In this document: piece by piece, positions 18,459 to 26,281 of the stretch
How positions within the stretch are numbered: the first letter of the stretch is position 1
How the letters are laid out: the number at the start of each line of letters is the position of its first letter
DNA from: Lentibacillus sediminis
GTDB lineage: Bacteria; Bacillota; Bacilli; Bacillales; Amphibacillaceae
Assembly (NCBI RefSeq): GCF_002763455.1
Contig: NZ_NIXK01000011.1
Span: 1-64,000, forward strand
DNA: 64,000 bases
Direction of reading: 5' to 3'
Program-made: the position numbers and the translations under genes
The notes under the pieces: generated by a model
What the model was told of the DNA's origin: nothing
Databases searched by the model: none
Seen by the model: only the letters and a program-made list of their open reading frames with translations

Positions 18459-18617
18459 TTAGCACTGGGCTATGCACTCAAGCAACATTAAATAAGTTTC
18501 ATTATTCTTGATGAGGTGAAATATGAATTCGTGAGGCATCTTTGAATAAGCTTCATACAAAGCAACAGCTTCCAACAAGCCAATTTCACATAATATCTTA
18601 CCAATAATACTGATTCA
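18459..18617 (-). pseudogene. Possible short gene remnant
   Basis: In the 222-bp gap behind cadA the minus strand reads a continuous protein-like line, ILCEIGLLEAVALYEAYSKM followed by PHEFIFHLIKNNE, ending at TAA 18459. There is no proper start or ribosome site. It may be the tail of a lost gene; chance cannot be excluded. Confidence 0.25.
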
Positions 18618-18632
18618 TAAAGGAGTGCTAAA

Positions 18633-19304
18633 GTGAAGAAAGATGTGATTCAAGCAATTGTCTTTGATGCGTATGGCACACTGTTTGATGTCCAATCCAT
18701 CGCCGCCAAGATCAATGTGTTTTTCCCGGGCAAAGGGGAAGAGATTAGCAAGACCTGGAGGGAAAAGCAGCTGGAATATGCCAATCTCCGCCAGCTGATG
18801 GGTATTTATCGACCGTTTTCTGTGGTCACCAAAGATGCTCTGCGCTATGCCGTCAAGAAGCATGGCTGCCGATTGGATGAAACAGCGGAAAGAGCACTGC
18901 TTCATGCTTACCTGGATCTGGAAATTTTTCCGGAAGTGCAAAACGTGCTGATGAAATTGCGGCACAAAAGGCTTGTTGTTTTTTCCAATGGGTCCCACGA
19001 CATGCTTGATCCTTTGGTAAACAGCTCAGGTATTGCTGGTTTGATCAATGATATTCTCAGCGCAGATGACGTGCAAATGTACAAACCGACACCTGCTTCG
19101 TATGACTATGCAGCTCACCGCCTGCGCCTCGCTCGGGAAAATATACTGTTCGTCTCTTCCAATGGCTGGGACATTTCCGGAGCAAAAAATTACGGCTTCC
19201 GGACTGCCTGGATTAACCGGCAGCACCTCCCAGTGGAAGAACTAAATCTGCCACCTGATGGCATTTATCCGGATTTGAACGGCCTATTGGAATGGACCAT
19301 GTGA
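18633..19304 (+). CDS. Haloacid dehalogenase, type II (HAD family)
   Basis: This 223-residue HAD hydrolase has nucleophile motif FDAYGTLFDV (D at about residue 12), motif II VVFSNGSHDML, the motif III lysine in QMYKPTP, and motif IV SSNGWDISGAKNYG. The line AYGTL with SNGS and SSNGWD is the signature of L-2-haloacid dehalogenases, which hydrolyse short 2-haloacids with inversion. The true substrate is not proven. The start is GTG with AAAGGAG nine bases upstream. It is monocistronic, between the cad and cop loci. Confidence 0.85.
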   Translation: MKKDVIQAIVFDAYGTLFDVQSIAAKINVFFPGKGEEISKTWREKQLEYANLRQLMGIYRPFSVVTKDALRYAVKKHGCRLDETAERALLHAYLDLEIFPEVQNVLMKLRHKRLVVFSNGSHDMLDPLVNSSGIAGLINDILSADDVQMYKPTPASYDYAAHRLRLARENILFVSSNGWDISGAKNYGFRTAWINRQHLPVEELNLPPDGIYPDLNGLLEWTM

Positions 19305-19305
19305 A

Positions 19306-20448
19306 CTACTGCACCCCAAGTATCACGCCAAAATAAAGAGCCAGCATCATGAGCAGGGAAGCGAAGGAAGTGGCAAAAACAGAATGCCTCTTCACTGCAG
19401 CAAAAATCATCATAACCAGGAACAGGATACTCATCGCAAACAGCAGATAACTTTCCAGGCCAAACGATAGGCTTACATGAAAGATCCCTGTCTGACCGGC
19501 ATTTTGGATGGTGGAGATCATTTGCCCGTCGTAGACCGCCTGAAACAGGGGCGAGGGACCTTCCGTATTAATTAAGCTGTAGAGCTGATGCGGTGGCCAG
19601 GATTGCCCCATAAACGCGGTCAGCCCGAAGACGATCAGGGCATACACACTTTCCGCCCGCGCCCATTTGAACGGATTAAAGCTGTCAACTGAGGATTTTT
19701 TGCGAAACAGAATGCCGTTAAATACCGCAAACATAATTAGCGAGATAATGAACAGATGCTTCAAAAATAAGGCCTGGCCGTAATTGACCATCAGGCTGTC
19801 GCTGTATTCCTGGACAACAGAAGCATTCGGATCATCATACGATGCGATATCAATCGACATGGTAAAATACCCGCTCACCATTACGATGAAGAGACAGGTG
19901 AGTGCTAATGGTGTAAACCATTTAAGGAAGGTGGTCCAATTCTCTTGGCTTTTGGCAAACCAGCTTACCATTAAGAGAATTCCTATCCAGACCGAAACAG
20001 CCAGAAAATGCAGGGTGTGCCAGAGAAATCCCCAATCTGAAAGGCTTGCCGCATGACTGGAGCTTGTGTAGGCAATCAGCATGAACAGGGTTAAGAGCAA
20101 TGCCCAGAAATTAAGCTGTTTGCTGTCTGACAGGTTTTTCCCGAGCAGTACGATCATCAGCACAAGCGAGATAATCAAAATCAGCATCCAGGCTTGGCCG
20201 ATTTCGAAGCTAAATAGGACACTCTGCAGAATAAAACTGAGATCCATGCCCGCTCCAAGGGTTCTCGCCACATCGAATACGGGCATAAATGCAGCAACAG
20301 GGATCAGGGCAGCTGCCAGAATCTGTAAGCGCTGCGGGATGTATACCGGAGGCTTCTTCGTTTCCGGCACGAGGGCCAGCATGAGCGCCCCGAACAAGAT
20401 AGAAAAACAAATATATAAAATAACCTCTGCGATGGTGATAAGAATCAT
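19306..20448 (-). CDS. copD: Copper resistance membrane protein CopD
   Basis: This 380-residue protein has about eight to nine membrane segments and the CopD domain in the second half (MGQSWPPHQLYSL, preceded by HLFIISLIMFAVFNG). CopD-type proteins move copper across the membrane with a CopC partner. The gene follows copC by 18 bases on the same strand. In B. subtilis the two domains are fused in YcnJ; here they are separate. It is part of the copper cluster that continues to 29.8 kb. Confidence 0.87.
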   Translation of the reverse strand: MILITIAEVILYICFSILFGALMLALVPETKKPPVYIPQRLQILAAALIPVAAFMPVFDVARTLGAGMDLSFILQSVLFSFEIGQAWMLILIISLVLMIVLLGKNLSDSKQLNFWALLLTLFMLIAYTSSSHAASLSDWGFLWHTLHFLAVSVWIGILLMVSWFAKSQENWTTFLKWFTPLALTCLFIVMVSGYFTMSIDIASYDDPNASVVQEYSDSLMVNYGQALFLKHLFIISLIMFAVFNGILFRKKSSVDSFNPFKWARAESVYALIVFGLTAFMGQSWPPHQLYSLINTEGPSPLFQAVYDGQMISTIQNAGQTGIFHVSLSFGLESYLLFAMSILFLVMMIFAAVKRHSVFATSFASLLMMLALYFGVILGVQ

Positions 20449-20466
20449 GGTTTTCCCCGCTTTCTT

Positions 20467-21099
20467 CTATTTGCGCTTGCTGAAGACCATCCAGGCAACA
20501 AGGCCAGCACCTGCGATCAAGAGTAATACGATTATACCAATTGTTAACCCGGACATGCCGCTCTCTTCGCTTGTCTGAGGTGAGGTGTTCTCCTCATTTG
20601 TCTGAGAATCGCCTTCAGTTGCTGATTCTTCTCCCAGCTCTTCAGAAGCGTTTTCTTGGTTTTCTTCCTGGTCGGAAGCAGCATTATTTTCTTCCGTCAC
20701 ATCCTCAGTATTCTCGGCTGTATTACCTTCCGCCTCCGCAATGGAGAAGGAAATGGAGCTTTCCATGACATGTCCATCGGCCCCAATAATTTGCCAGTTG
20801 GCTTGATATTCTCCTGCTTCAAGCGGCTCATCAAAGGATGCTTCCATTATGTCTTCTGTAATCTCTATAGAAGAGGGCTCCAACTGATCTCCTGCCTGAT
20901 TTTCCAAGATGAGTGTGCTGCCTTCTTCAATAACCGTGCTGAAAGAGAGGGTGATTTGGTCAATCGGCTCATCCAGCTCTTCGCCAGCTGCCGGAGTTGA
21001 TTCCTCCAGAGTGGTGTGCGCTGATGCGATATGTACGGGCAAAAGCGTAAATATTAATATGGCAACTAGAGTGAAAAGTAATTTTCTAGTAGAATGCAT
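20467..21099 (-). CDS. copC: CopC-domain copper-binding protein, membrane-anchored
   Basis: This 210-residue protein has a signal peptide ending at ASAHTTLEES. The mature N-terminal His is the classic Cu(II) ligand of CopC proteins. The CopC beta-barrel (to about residue 120) contains GADGHVMESSISF, with a second ligand Asp/His pair. A long acidic, Gln/Glu/Ser-rich linker (about 125-182) leads to one C-terminal membrane helix and KRK. It should bind copper outside the membrane and hand it to CopD, encoded next. YcnJ/PcoC-type naming is equally possible. Confidence 0.87.
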   Translation of the reverse strand: MHSTRKLLFTLVAILIFTLLPVHIASAHTTLEESTPAAGEELDEPIDQITLSFSTVIEEGSTLILENQAGDQLEPSSIEITEDIMEASFDEPLEAGEYQANWQIIGADGHVMESSISFSIAEAEGNTAENTEDVTEENNAASDQEENQENASEELGEESATEGDSQTNEENTSPQTSEESGMSGLTIGIIVLLLIAGAGLVAWMVFSKRK

Positions 21100-21281
21100 G
21101 AAATCTTCCTTTCTATCACATTATACGTCAATTATACAACATAGGCTGGAAGAATTCTGTTTCGAGCATGTGACAGTTGAGATTGATGTAATGGCTTTCG
21201 ACTTTCTGCAGAAAAAGGGTAATTAAACCGCTTCATTTGTGCTATAATTTCCTTATCAATCAAAGAGAGGTGTGATGTCTT

Positions 21282-21383
21282 ATGGCTAACTCAACAAACT
21301 TGAACAACGTCGCAGCAGGAATCCGGAAAAATCCAAAAGAAGGAAGGCATCACATTGCTAAAAGGAGAAAAAGTAGAACTTAG
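21282..21383 (+). CDS. 33-residue leader-type ORF overlapping the acetyltransferase start
   Basis: ATG 21282 has AGAGAGGTGTGAT upstream, a strong ribosome site, and encodes a basic peptide (AGIRKNPKEGRHHIAKRRK). It stops at TAG 21381-21383, 29 bases inside the next gene, in another frame. The layout suggests translational coupling or a leader peptide for the acetyltransferase. TATAAT at 21243 could be the -10 box. Confidence 0.45.
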   Translation: MANSTNLNNVAAGIRKNPKEGRHHIAKRRKSRT

Positions 21384-21888
21384 AGCAGTAACGAAAGCTG
21401 ATTTGCAGAATCAGTTCAAATGGAGAAATGATGAAGGGTTTGCCAATCTGGCAGCGGGAACGGATGCATTTTTGTACAACAATACTCCTATCGAAATGAT
21501 GGAAATGGTTTATGAGAAGAAACTGGCGTCTGACAACAAAAAAGAAGGCTATGCTTTTTCCGTTTATACATTAGCGGAAGGGGAACATATTGGAAATTGT
21601 GACTATCGGGATGTGAATCTCGTGACGAGAACCGCGACAATTGGTTTATCAATCGGGGAGAAGAGCTATTGGAATCATGGCTACGGCTCAGATGTTGTCA
21701 GGACGTTGGTTCGGCATTTGTTTAACCATTTGAACTTACGCAGAATCCAGCTGGACACATGGAGCGGCAATGGGCGGGCGATCCGTGCCTATCAAAAGTG
21801 TGGTTTTGAAATTGAAGGCCGTCTGAAGGAAAATGAATATGTAGATGGCGCATATTATGATACAATTTTGATGGGGTTGCTGCGGTAA
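21355..21888 (+). CDS. GNAT acetyltransferase (RimJ/RimL type)
   Basis: This 177-residue acetyltransferase has a TTG start with GGAAGG nine bases upstream, read by ribosomes already on the leader frame. The acetyl-CoA loop is seen in IGEKSYWNHGYGSDVVR, followed by HLNLRRIQLDTWSGNGRAI and RAYQKCGFEIEG, typical of the GNAT_3 group. Such enzymes acetylate protein N-termini, antibiotics or polyamines; the substrate is unknown. A terminator follows at 21917. Confidence 0.85.
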   Translation: MLKGEKVELRAVTKADLQNQFKWRNDEGFANLAAGTDAFLYNNTPIEMMEMVYEKKLASDNKKEGYAFSVYTLAEGEHIGNCDYRDVNLVTRTATIGLSIGEKSYWNHGYGSDVVRTLVRHLFNHLNLRRIQLDTWSGNGRAIRAYQKCGFEIEGRLKENEYVDGAYYDTILMGLLR

Positions 21889-21916
21889 AAGAATCCCCTG
21901 TCGATTTAAAGTTTCC

Positions 21917-21951
21917 CCCCTTTGGATAGAATTATCTAAAGGGGTATTTTA
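21917..21951 (+). terminator. Terminator after GNAT gene
   Basis: CCCCTTTGGATA (21917-21928) pairs with TATCTAAAGGGG (21933-21944) around GAAT and is followed by TATTTT. Confidence 0.75.
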
Positions 21952-21987
21952 AAAAAAGAACACAACGATCAAAGGAGATAAAACAAT

Positions 21988-22371
21988 ATGAAAATCATTG
22001 CTACCAGTCTTTTCGTATCAGATCAGGACAAGGCACTGGAGTTTTATTCAGAAACACTCGGCTTTGTAAAAAAACATGACGAACCCGCCGGAGAATATAG
22101 ATGGATCACACTAGTTTCTCCCGGCGATCAGGATGGCACCGAACTTGTCCTCGAACCCGATGTCCATCCAGCTGCCAAAGAGTATCAAAGGAAGTTATTT
22201 GCTGATGGGATCCCAGCTACAATGTTTGGTGTTGAGGATGTTCAAAAAGAATATGAACGATTAACAGAACTTGGTGTGAAGTTCACACAGGAGCCGACAG
22301 AAATGGATGGAGTCATATTGGCTGTTTTCGATGATACATGCGGCAATCTCATTCAGATCGTGCAGGCATAA
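21988..22371 (+). CDS. VOC/glyoxalase-family protein
   Basis: This 127-residue protein has the two beta-alpha-beta-beta-beta modules of the vicinal oxygen chelate fold: SLFVSDQDKALEFYSETLGF at the N-terminus and PATMFGVEDVQKEYERLTEL in the second half, ending DDTCGNLIQIVQ. VOC members include glyoxalase I, dioxygenases and fosfomycin or bleomycin resistance proteins. The substrate is open. AAAGGAG lies upstream. Confidence 0.85.
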   Translation: MKIIATSLFVSDQDKALEFYSETLGFVKKHDEPAGEYRWITLVSPGDQDGTELVLEPDVHPAAKEYQRKLFADGIPATMFGVEDVQKEYERLTELGVKFTQEPTEMDGVILAVFDDTCGNLIQIVQA

Positions 22372-22400
22372 ATTGATGTTTTTTGAAGGGGGTTTTTTAC

Positions 22401-22637
22401 ATGAAAGATCAAATTGATGAACTCACTTTGCTTCTCTTGTATCTAACATCATTTAAAGAGGATATAGGCATAGAGGTATTACCGAGAAGCTGGAAAGGCT
22501 ATCCTTTTGAGTCATTGAACGAACTAACCGATGATCATTATATTATTGGAAGCAGGCGGGCAAAATCTGTTCATCTAACGGAGGATGGCGTTGAACAAGC
22601 GAAAGAACTGATGAAAAAGTACAATATTGAGACGTAA
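22401..22637 (+). CDS. DUF6429-like small protein
   Basis: This 78-residue protein reads DELTLLLLYLTSF, then RSWKGYPFESLNEL and RAKSVHLTEDGVEQAKEL, a pattern I associate with the DUF6429 family, a small winged-helix-like group of unknown role. GAAGGGGG lies about ten bases before ATG 22401, preferred to the upstream in-frame ATG 22383. It lies 29 bases after the VOC gene and may share its transcript. A terminator follows. Confidence 0.65.
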   Translation: MKDQIDELTLLLLYLTSFKEDIGIEVLPRSWKGYPFESLNELTDDHYIIGSRRAKSVHLTEDGVEQAKELMKKYNIET

Positions 22638-22661
22638 AAACACATACAACATTTAAAAAAG

Positions 22662-22701
22662 AAGTTGACGGCTGCAAACTGCCACCGTCAACTTTTTTTG
22701 T
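22662..22701 (+). terminator. Terminator
   Basis: AAGTTGACGG and CCGTCAACTT pair around CTGCAAACTGCCA, followed by TTTTT. Confidence 0.75.
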
Positions 22702-22776
22702 CCGGGGAAAGATTATTGATCTTGACAGACACGATGTGTCGAATATAAGCATAGCTATCTTTCAATGTTTTCTCCA

Positions 22777-23169
22777 TTAACCTTCTTTATAAATTACTGC
22801 CAATTCAGCAAAATCAACTACCATGTTTGTTTTCATCATGAAATCAAGCCCAATAAATCCATCGAATCCATATATATCCTGTGTCATACCCAATTGCAGA
22901 GGAAATTGATTAAGGGATTGTCCATCGACATATAGTTCACTAACCAATTGTTGATTACATACTTCACCTTTTCCGCCAACTCCATACATGACAGTAGGTA
23001 TCCCGTTTACATAGTCAACAAATAGCCCTATTTCAGCTAGTAAATCCGTATCAAAAATTGTGTCTGAACTTCCTGTATCAACGATGACATTATTTAGCAA
23101 CAGCTCTTCTCCATGAAACTCTAATGCTACTTTAGCTAATAAAATCCCTTTTTCTATTCTTAGCTCCAT
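22777..23169 (-). CDS. Retropepsin-like aspartic protease family protein
   Basis: This 130-residue single-domain protein carries the aspartic-protease signature IVDTGSSDTIF (D at about residue 31) and a second hydrophobic-glycine motif FDGFIGLDFM in the place where the psi-loop glycine lies. Length and motif fit the retropepsin-like group that works as dimers. No signal peptide is seen, so it would be cytosolic. Its start overlaps the end of the preceding 88-residue gene by ten bases, so the two are coupled. Substrate unknown. Confidence 0.7.
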   Translation of the reverse strand: MELRIEKGILLAKVALEFHGEELLLNNVIVDTGSSDTIFDTDLLAEIGLFVDYVNGIPTVMYGVGGKGEVCNQQLVSELYVDGQSLNQFPLQLGMTQDIYGFDGFIGLDFMMKTNMVVDFAELAVIYKEG

Positions 23170-23426
23170 TTTCGTCCTCGGGATCCAATAAAATATTTTT
23201 CAATGACTTCTGGTTGTTCTTTTGAGGTATGAAAGACATAAAGTTCTTTTTCAGGGTTTTTTAAATGAGTCTTTTTGTATGCCTTCCATGCTTCCATATT
23301 ATCGTCAAAAGTTGAAATGACAGACATGTTATCAAGTGTTCGAATATTATCTTTTGATGTCGTTGATAACGCTTCTACCAATACTAATTTGCTGGGAAAC
23401 TGTTCACGAACATCATTCCATTCCAT
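23160..23426 (-). CDS. Hypothetical 88-residue protein paired with the retropepsin-like gene
   Basis: A small soluble protein beginning MEWNDVREQFPSKLVLVEAL and ending KYFIGSRGRKWS. GGAGGGG lies upstream on the minus strand. It overlaps the protease-like gene, which suggests a functional pair (for example substrate or adaptor plus protease, inferred). I recognise no named family. Confidence 0.6.
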   Translation of the reverse strand: MEWNDVREQFPSKLVLVEALSTTSKDNIRTLDNMSVISTFDDNMEAWKAYKKTHLKNPEKELYVFHTSKEQPEVIEKYFIGSRGRKWS

Positions 23427-23530
23427 TCTGACCCCTCCATGAGTGCTGTTTATCTTATTTTAACATAAATGCTTTGCTTTTTTGAAAGTTTATTCGTGCT
23501 TTCGCTTGAATACACCTCTGATACAGCAAA

Positions 23531-23560
23531 AAAAGCTGACGGTCTCAACCATCAGCTTTT
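23531..23560 (-). terminator. Terminator of yjcZ-type gene
   Basis: AAAAGCTGA and TCAGCTTTT pair. On the minus strand the stem ends in a T run. Confidence 0.65.
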
Positions 23561-23609
23561 TACTGCTGTCCGGGGAAAGCAATCAATGTTTCCCGGCGGT
23601 TTGTCAATT

Positions 23610-23705
23610 CTAGTAGCCACCTTTGCCGTAGCCGCCTGCACCTACAATGATAAGCAAGATGAAAAGGACTACGATCAGCGCAAAACCTCCGCCATATTCT
23701 CCCAT
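23610..23705 (-). CDS. YjcZ-family sporulation micro-protein
   Basis: This 31-residue protein begins [20 protein letters not shown] and ends GAGGYGKGGY: a Gly/Tyr-rich head, one membrane helix and a Gly-rich tail. This is the YjcZ/YtrH-region spore micro-protein pattern common in Bacillaceae. A strong GAAAGGGGGTG ribosome site precedes ATG. Two relatives lie at 31287 and 31442 in this window. Confidence 0.85.
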   Translation of the reverse strand: MGEYGGGFALIVVLFILLIIVGAGGYGKGGY

Positions 23706-23898
23706 GATTACACCCCCTTTCTTGGTTAGAGTATGCGGAACAAACCAGGATGAAAGGGCTATACACCATATTTTAAAAAATGGGCGGAAACTGCCAACAT
23801 AGCTTATCGTCTGAGCATAACACTTGTGGCGCTTCAGTCAGTTGTACTAGCATACATATAAGAACAGCTGGAAAAATAAGCTAAAAGGAGCTTTTGAC

Positions 23899-24555
23899 AT
23901 GTCTAAAAACCTGTACTCAAAAGAAAACACCCAGCATTTAGCTCAATTAAAAAACCTTGCACCTGATCAAGTAAAAGCATTTGATGATTTTAACACTGCT
24001 GCCTTGCAAGATGGCAAGTTATCAAAAAAGGAAAAAGAAATCATTGCCGTAGCTGTTACGCATGTGACCCAATGTCCTTACTGTATTGACTCTCATACAA
24101 AAAATGCAAAAAAAGCCGGGGCAACACTGGAAGAACTGACTGAAGCGGCGTTTGTATCTGCGGCTATTGAAGCTGGAGGAACCGTTACACATAGCACCCA
24201 TGTACATCATGCCAAAGATCAGGACGCACCGGACACCCTTTATGCTCGTTCCAATTTGAAGCAGTTAGGACAATTAGGCAAATTTGCACCAGATGGTTTT
24301 AAAGGGTATCAAGGTTTCAACGCCGCTGCCATGAAAGAAGGAGAATTAACGGCCAAATTCAAAGAAATCATTGCCGTCGCTGTGGCAAACTCGACACAAT
24401 GCCCTTATTGCATCGATGTTCATACGAAAAATGCGGAGAAACAGGGTGCCACCAATGAAGAGCTTGCTGAGGCCATCGTGGTGAGTTCCGCAATCCGCAC
24501 GGGCGCTTCTTATGCCCATATGGCTAATATGATCCAAAGTTACCAGGAGGACTAA
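23899..24555 (+). CDS. Tandem AhpD/carboxymuconolactone-decarboxylase-fold protein
   Basis: This 218-residue protein consists of two similar AhpD-type domains (about residues 20-105 and 125-215). Each has EKEIIAVAVTHVTQCPYCID or the matching KFKEIIAVAVANSTQCPYCI line with the CxxC redox pair and the following His of the proton relay. Single-domain relatives reduce peroxiredoxin AhpC; a peroxide-stress role is inferred. Both active sites are intact. AAAGGAG lies upstream. Monocistronic. Confidence 0.85.
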   Translation: MSKNLYSKENTQHLAQLKNLAPDQVKAFDDFNTAALQDGKLSKKEKEIIAVAVTHVTQCPYCIDSHTKNAKKAGATLEELTEAAFVSAAIEAGGTVTHSTHVHHAKDQDAPDTLYARSNLKQLGQLGKFAPDGFKGYQGFNAAAMKEGELTAKFKEIIAVAVANSTQCPYCIDVHTKNAEKQGATNEELAEAIVVSSAIRTGASYAHMANMIQSYQED

Positions 24556-24567
24556 CATCTGCCTATG

Positions 24568-24607
24568 AAAAATACTTAATAACGGAATTAGTTAGTAAGT
24601 ATTTTTT
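24568..24607 (+). terminator. Terminator after AhpD-type gene
   Basis: AAAATACTTA and TAAGTATTTT pair, followed by TT. It lies between convergent genes. Confidence 0.6.
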
Positions 24608-24612
24608 GGCAT

Positions 24613-25149
24613 CTAGTTCTCTTTGTCAAAGTACTGAATGCCTGGATCGTGGGTATAGCGCTGATGCGGAAACAGCAATTTTTCCAAATAGGGGGAAGAG
24701 ATGTTTTTTAACATATAGTTGGCCTCTGTTTCAGCCATAAAATATTTCGCTTCATCTGCCGTAAGCTTCCCAGTTACGATTTCGTGGAATAAATTCACAG
24801 CCAAAAAGTTGGCTTCCTCCTTGTCACATATAACGGTAACTTCCCCTCTGGTTCTGTCAGGGTAACAGCTGCCGTCAAAGCGGGCAATTTCATCAAATAA
24901 TTCTACAGGTGTGCGATAATCAACGGTTTGTGCAAGGAAATCCTGATGATTAACCGGCAAGTTATGCGGTGCGGCATCCCGTAATACAACCGTTCGCTTC
25001 CAGGGTCCGTTCTGATACCAAATTAATCTGCTTGGAATAGCCTCCTGAGGGTAGCCATACTTTTGGATGATTGTTAAGGCTGCTTCCTGCTGCTGTTTTT
25101 CCCATCTGCTTAAAATTTGTTCGATGTAATGCTGGTACTCGTTTTCCAT
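24613..25149 (-). CDS. Conserved hypothetical protein (178 residues)
   Basis: The start at 25149 is supported by GGGAGG seven bases upstream. The protein is soluble with an N-terminal amphipathic helix (YIEQILSRWEKQQQEAALTI), a central segment with WYQNGPWKRTVVLRD, and an acidic helical C-terminal half rich in Glu and Phe. I do not recognise a characterised family. It converges on the AhpD-type gene. Confidence 0.65.
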   Translation of the reverse strand: MENEYQHYIEQILSRWEKQQQEAALTIIQKYGYPQEAIPSRLIWYQNGPWKRTVVLRDAAPHNLPVNHQDFLAQTVDYRTPVELFDEIARFDGSCYPDRTRGEVTVICDKEEANFLAVNLFHEIVTGKLTADEAKYFMAETEANYMLKNISSPYLEKLLFPHQRYTHDPGIQYFDKEN

Positions 25150-25282
25150 TTTATTGCCTCCCAAATTTTCCATCTTTCATAATATATACAGGAGCCCAGT
25201 AATCGGTTCTTAAAAAATTGAAACCCCGGCCCACTTCGAGCGTATAATTAGGTAGAATAAACTTACGGAAGGGGTTAGTGCT

Positions 25283-25405
25283 GTGGCAGAAGCAAAGAAA
25301 AAGAAGGACCAGACATGGATTTTGGATATATTGTTCACTGCGGGAGAATTGCTGCTATATTTTCCAAGGATCGTCGCTCAATTCGTGAAAGGGATATTTA
25401 GTTAA
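25283..25405 (+). CDS. 40-residue micro-protein
   Basis: A GTG start with GGAAGGGG upstream opens a 40-residue frame: a lysine-rich head (MAEAKKKKDQTW) and an amphipathic hydrophobic helix ending in IVAQFVKGIF. It probably associates with the membrane. Unknown function. It is followed closely by another micro-ORF. Confidence 0.5.
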   Translation: MAEAKKKKDQTWILDILFTAGELLLYFPRIVAQFVKGIFS

Positions 25406-25430
25406 TTCATCCAAGGGCGGGGAGTTAATT

Positions 25431-25538
25431 ATGAACCTGATAATCACTATATTGATCATCTTATCCTCAGCCGGATTTTTGTATTATTTGGGAAAATCCG
25501 GATATGACTGGGGCGGGGAAAAGGATGAGGATTCATAG
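25431..25538 (+). CDS. 35-residue membrane micro-protein
   Basis: ATG 25431 with GGGGAG upstream. One membrane helix (LIITILIILSSAGFLYYLG) is followed by an acidic tail (GEKDEDS). It lies 25 bases behind the previous micro-ORF and 15 before the HAD gene, so all three probably share a transcript. Confidence 0.5.
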   Translation: MNLIITILIILSSAGFLYYLGKSGYDWGGEKDEDS

Positions 25539-25553
25539 GAGGGGGAGAACTTG

Positions 25554-26081
25554 ATGGAAAACAAGCTTGCGGCAGTTTTCATTGACAGGGACGGGACAAT
25601 CGGCGGTGATGGGCATTTCATTCATCCGAAGAATTTTAAACCGTATCCTTTCAGTAAGCAGGCATTGGCTAAGCTGGATGCGCATGGTGTGAGGAGGTTT
25701 GCATTCACCAATCAGCACCGGATCAGCAGAGGGCAAGCGTCTGTCGAAGATTTTCAGCAGGAATTTTCATCTTACGGTTTTGAAGAGGCTTTGATTTGCT
25801 CTCATAACAAAATGGAGGAGCGCAGCTGCCGTAAACCGAAGCCTGGGATGCTCCAGGAAGCTGCACGAAAATTCCAATTCGACTTGAAAAAGTGTGCAGT
25901 GATTGGAGACGTGGGCGCGACTGATATGCTGGCGGCAGATGAAGTTGGGGCAATAAAGGTGCTGGTTTTAACAGGCTGGGGCAAAAAATCTCTTGATGCG
26001 TATCGGAATACCTGGCAAGCGACAGAAGCAGATTTTGTGGCAGAGAATTTGCTGGAAGCGGTGGAGTGGCTGCTTGATTAG
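25554..26081 (+). CDS. HAD-IIIA family phosphatase
   Basis: This 175-residue protein has FIDRDGTIGGDGHF (nucleophile D-x-D), FTNQHRISRG in motif II position, KPKPGML with the lysine of motif III, and VIGDVGATDMLAA as motif IV. This matches HAD-IIIA phosphatases such as GmhB and histidinol phosphatase. The substrate is unknown. The GGAGGGGGAGAAC ribosome site favours ATG 25554. Confidence 0.8.
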   Translation: MENKLAAVFIDRDGTIGGDGHFIHPKNFKPYPFSKQALAKLDAHGVRRFAFTNQHRISRGQASVEDFQQEFSSYGFEEALICSHNKMEERSCRKPKPGMLQEAARKFQFDLKKCAVIGDVGATDMLAADEVGAIKVLVLTGWGKKSLDAYRNTWQATEADFVAENLLEAVEWLLD

Positions 26082-26236
26082 ATCCGCTTGAGAAAATACA
26101 GAAGGCTTTTGTAGGAGAAGCGGAGAGGCTCGTTCTTGAGACAGAAGCAAATGTTGTTAATTTGGTTAAAGAAATGATGAGAGAAATGAGAGAGGGGAAA
26201 AATGGTGGCAATTGTGAAAACAACGCTGGATATTAA
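26081..26236 (+). pseudogene. Remnant of an antitoxin-like gene
   Basis: Directly after the HAD stop a start-less frame reads DPLEKIQKAFVGEAERLVLE then NVVNLVKEMMREMREGK, the C-terminal pattern of AbrB/ribbon-helix-type antitoxins paired with PIN toxins. A short overlapping frame (ATG 26203, MVAIVKTTLDIKKG) stops after 20 codons where a toxin gene would start. This looks like the remains of a toxin-antitoxin pair. Confidence 0.4.
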
Positions 26237-26239
26237 AAA

Positions 26240-26272
26240 AGGAAAGCTTATGATACGCTCATAAGCTTTCCT
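26240..26272 (-). terminator. Terminator of YdhK-like gene
   Basis: GGAAAGCTTATGA pairs perfectly with TCATAAGCTTTCC around TACGC. On the minus strand it is followed by TTTTTT. Confidence 0.8.
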
Positions 26273-26281
26273 GCAAAATAG

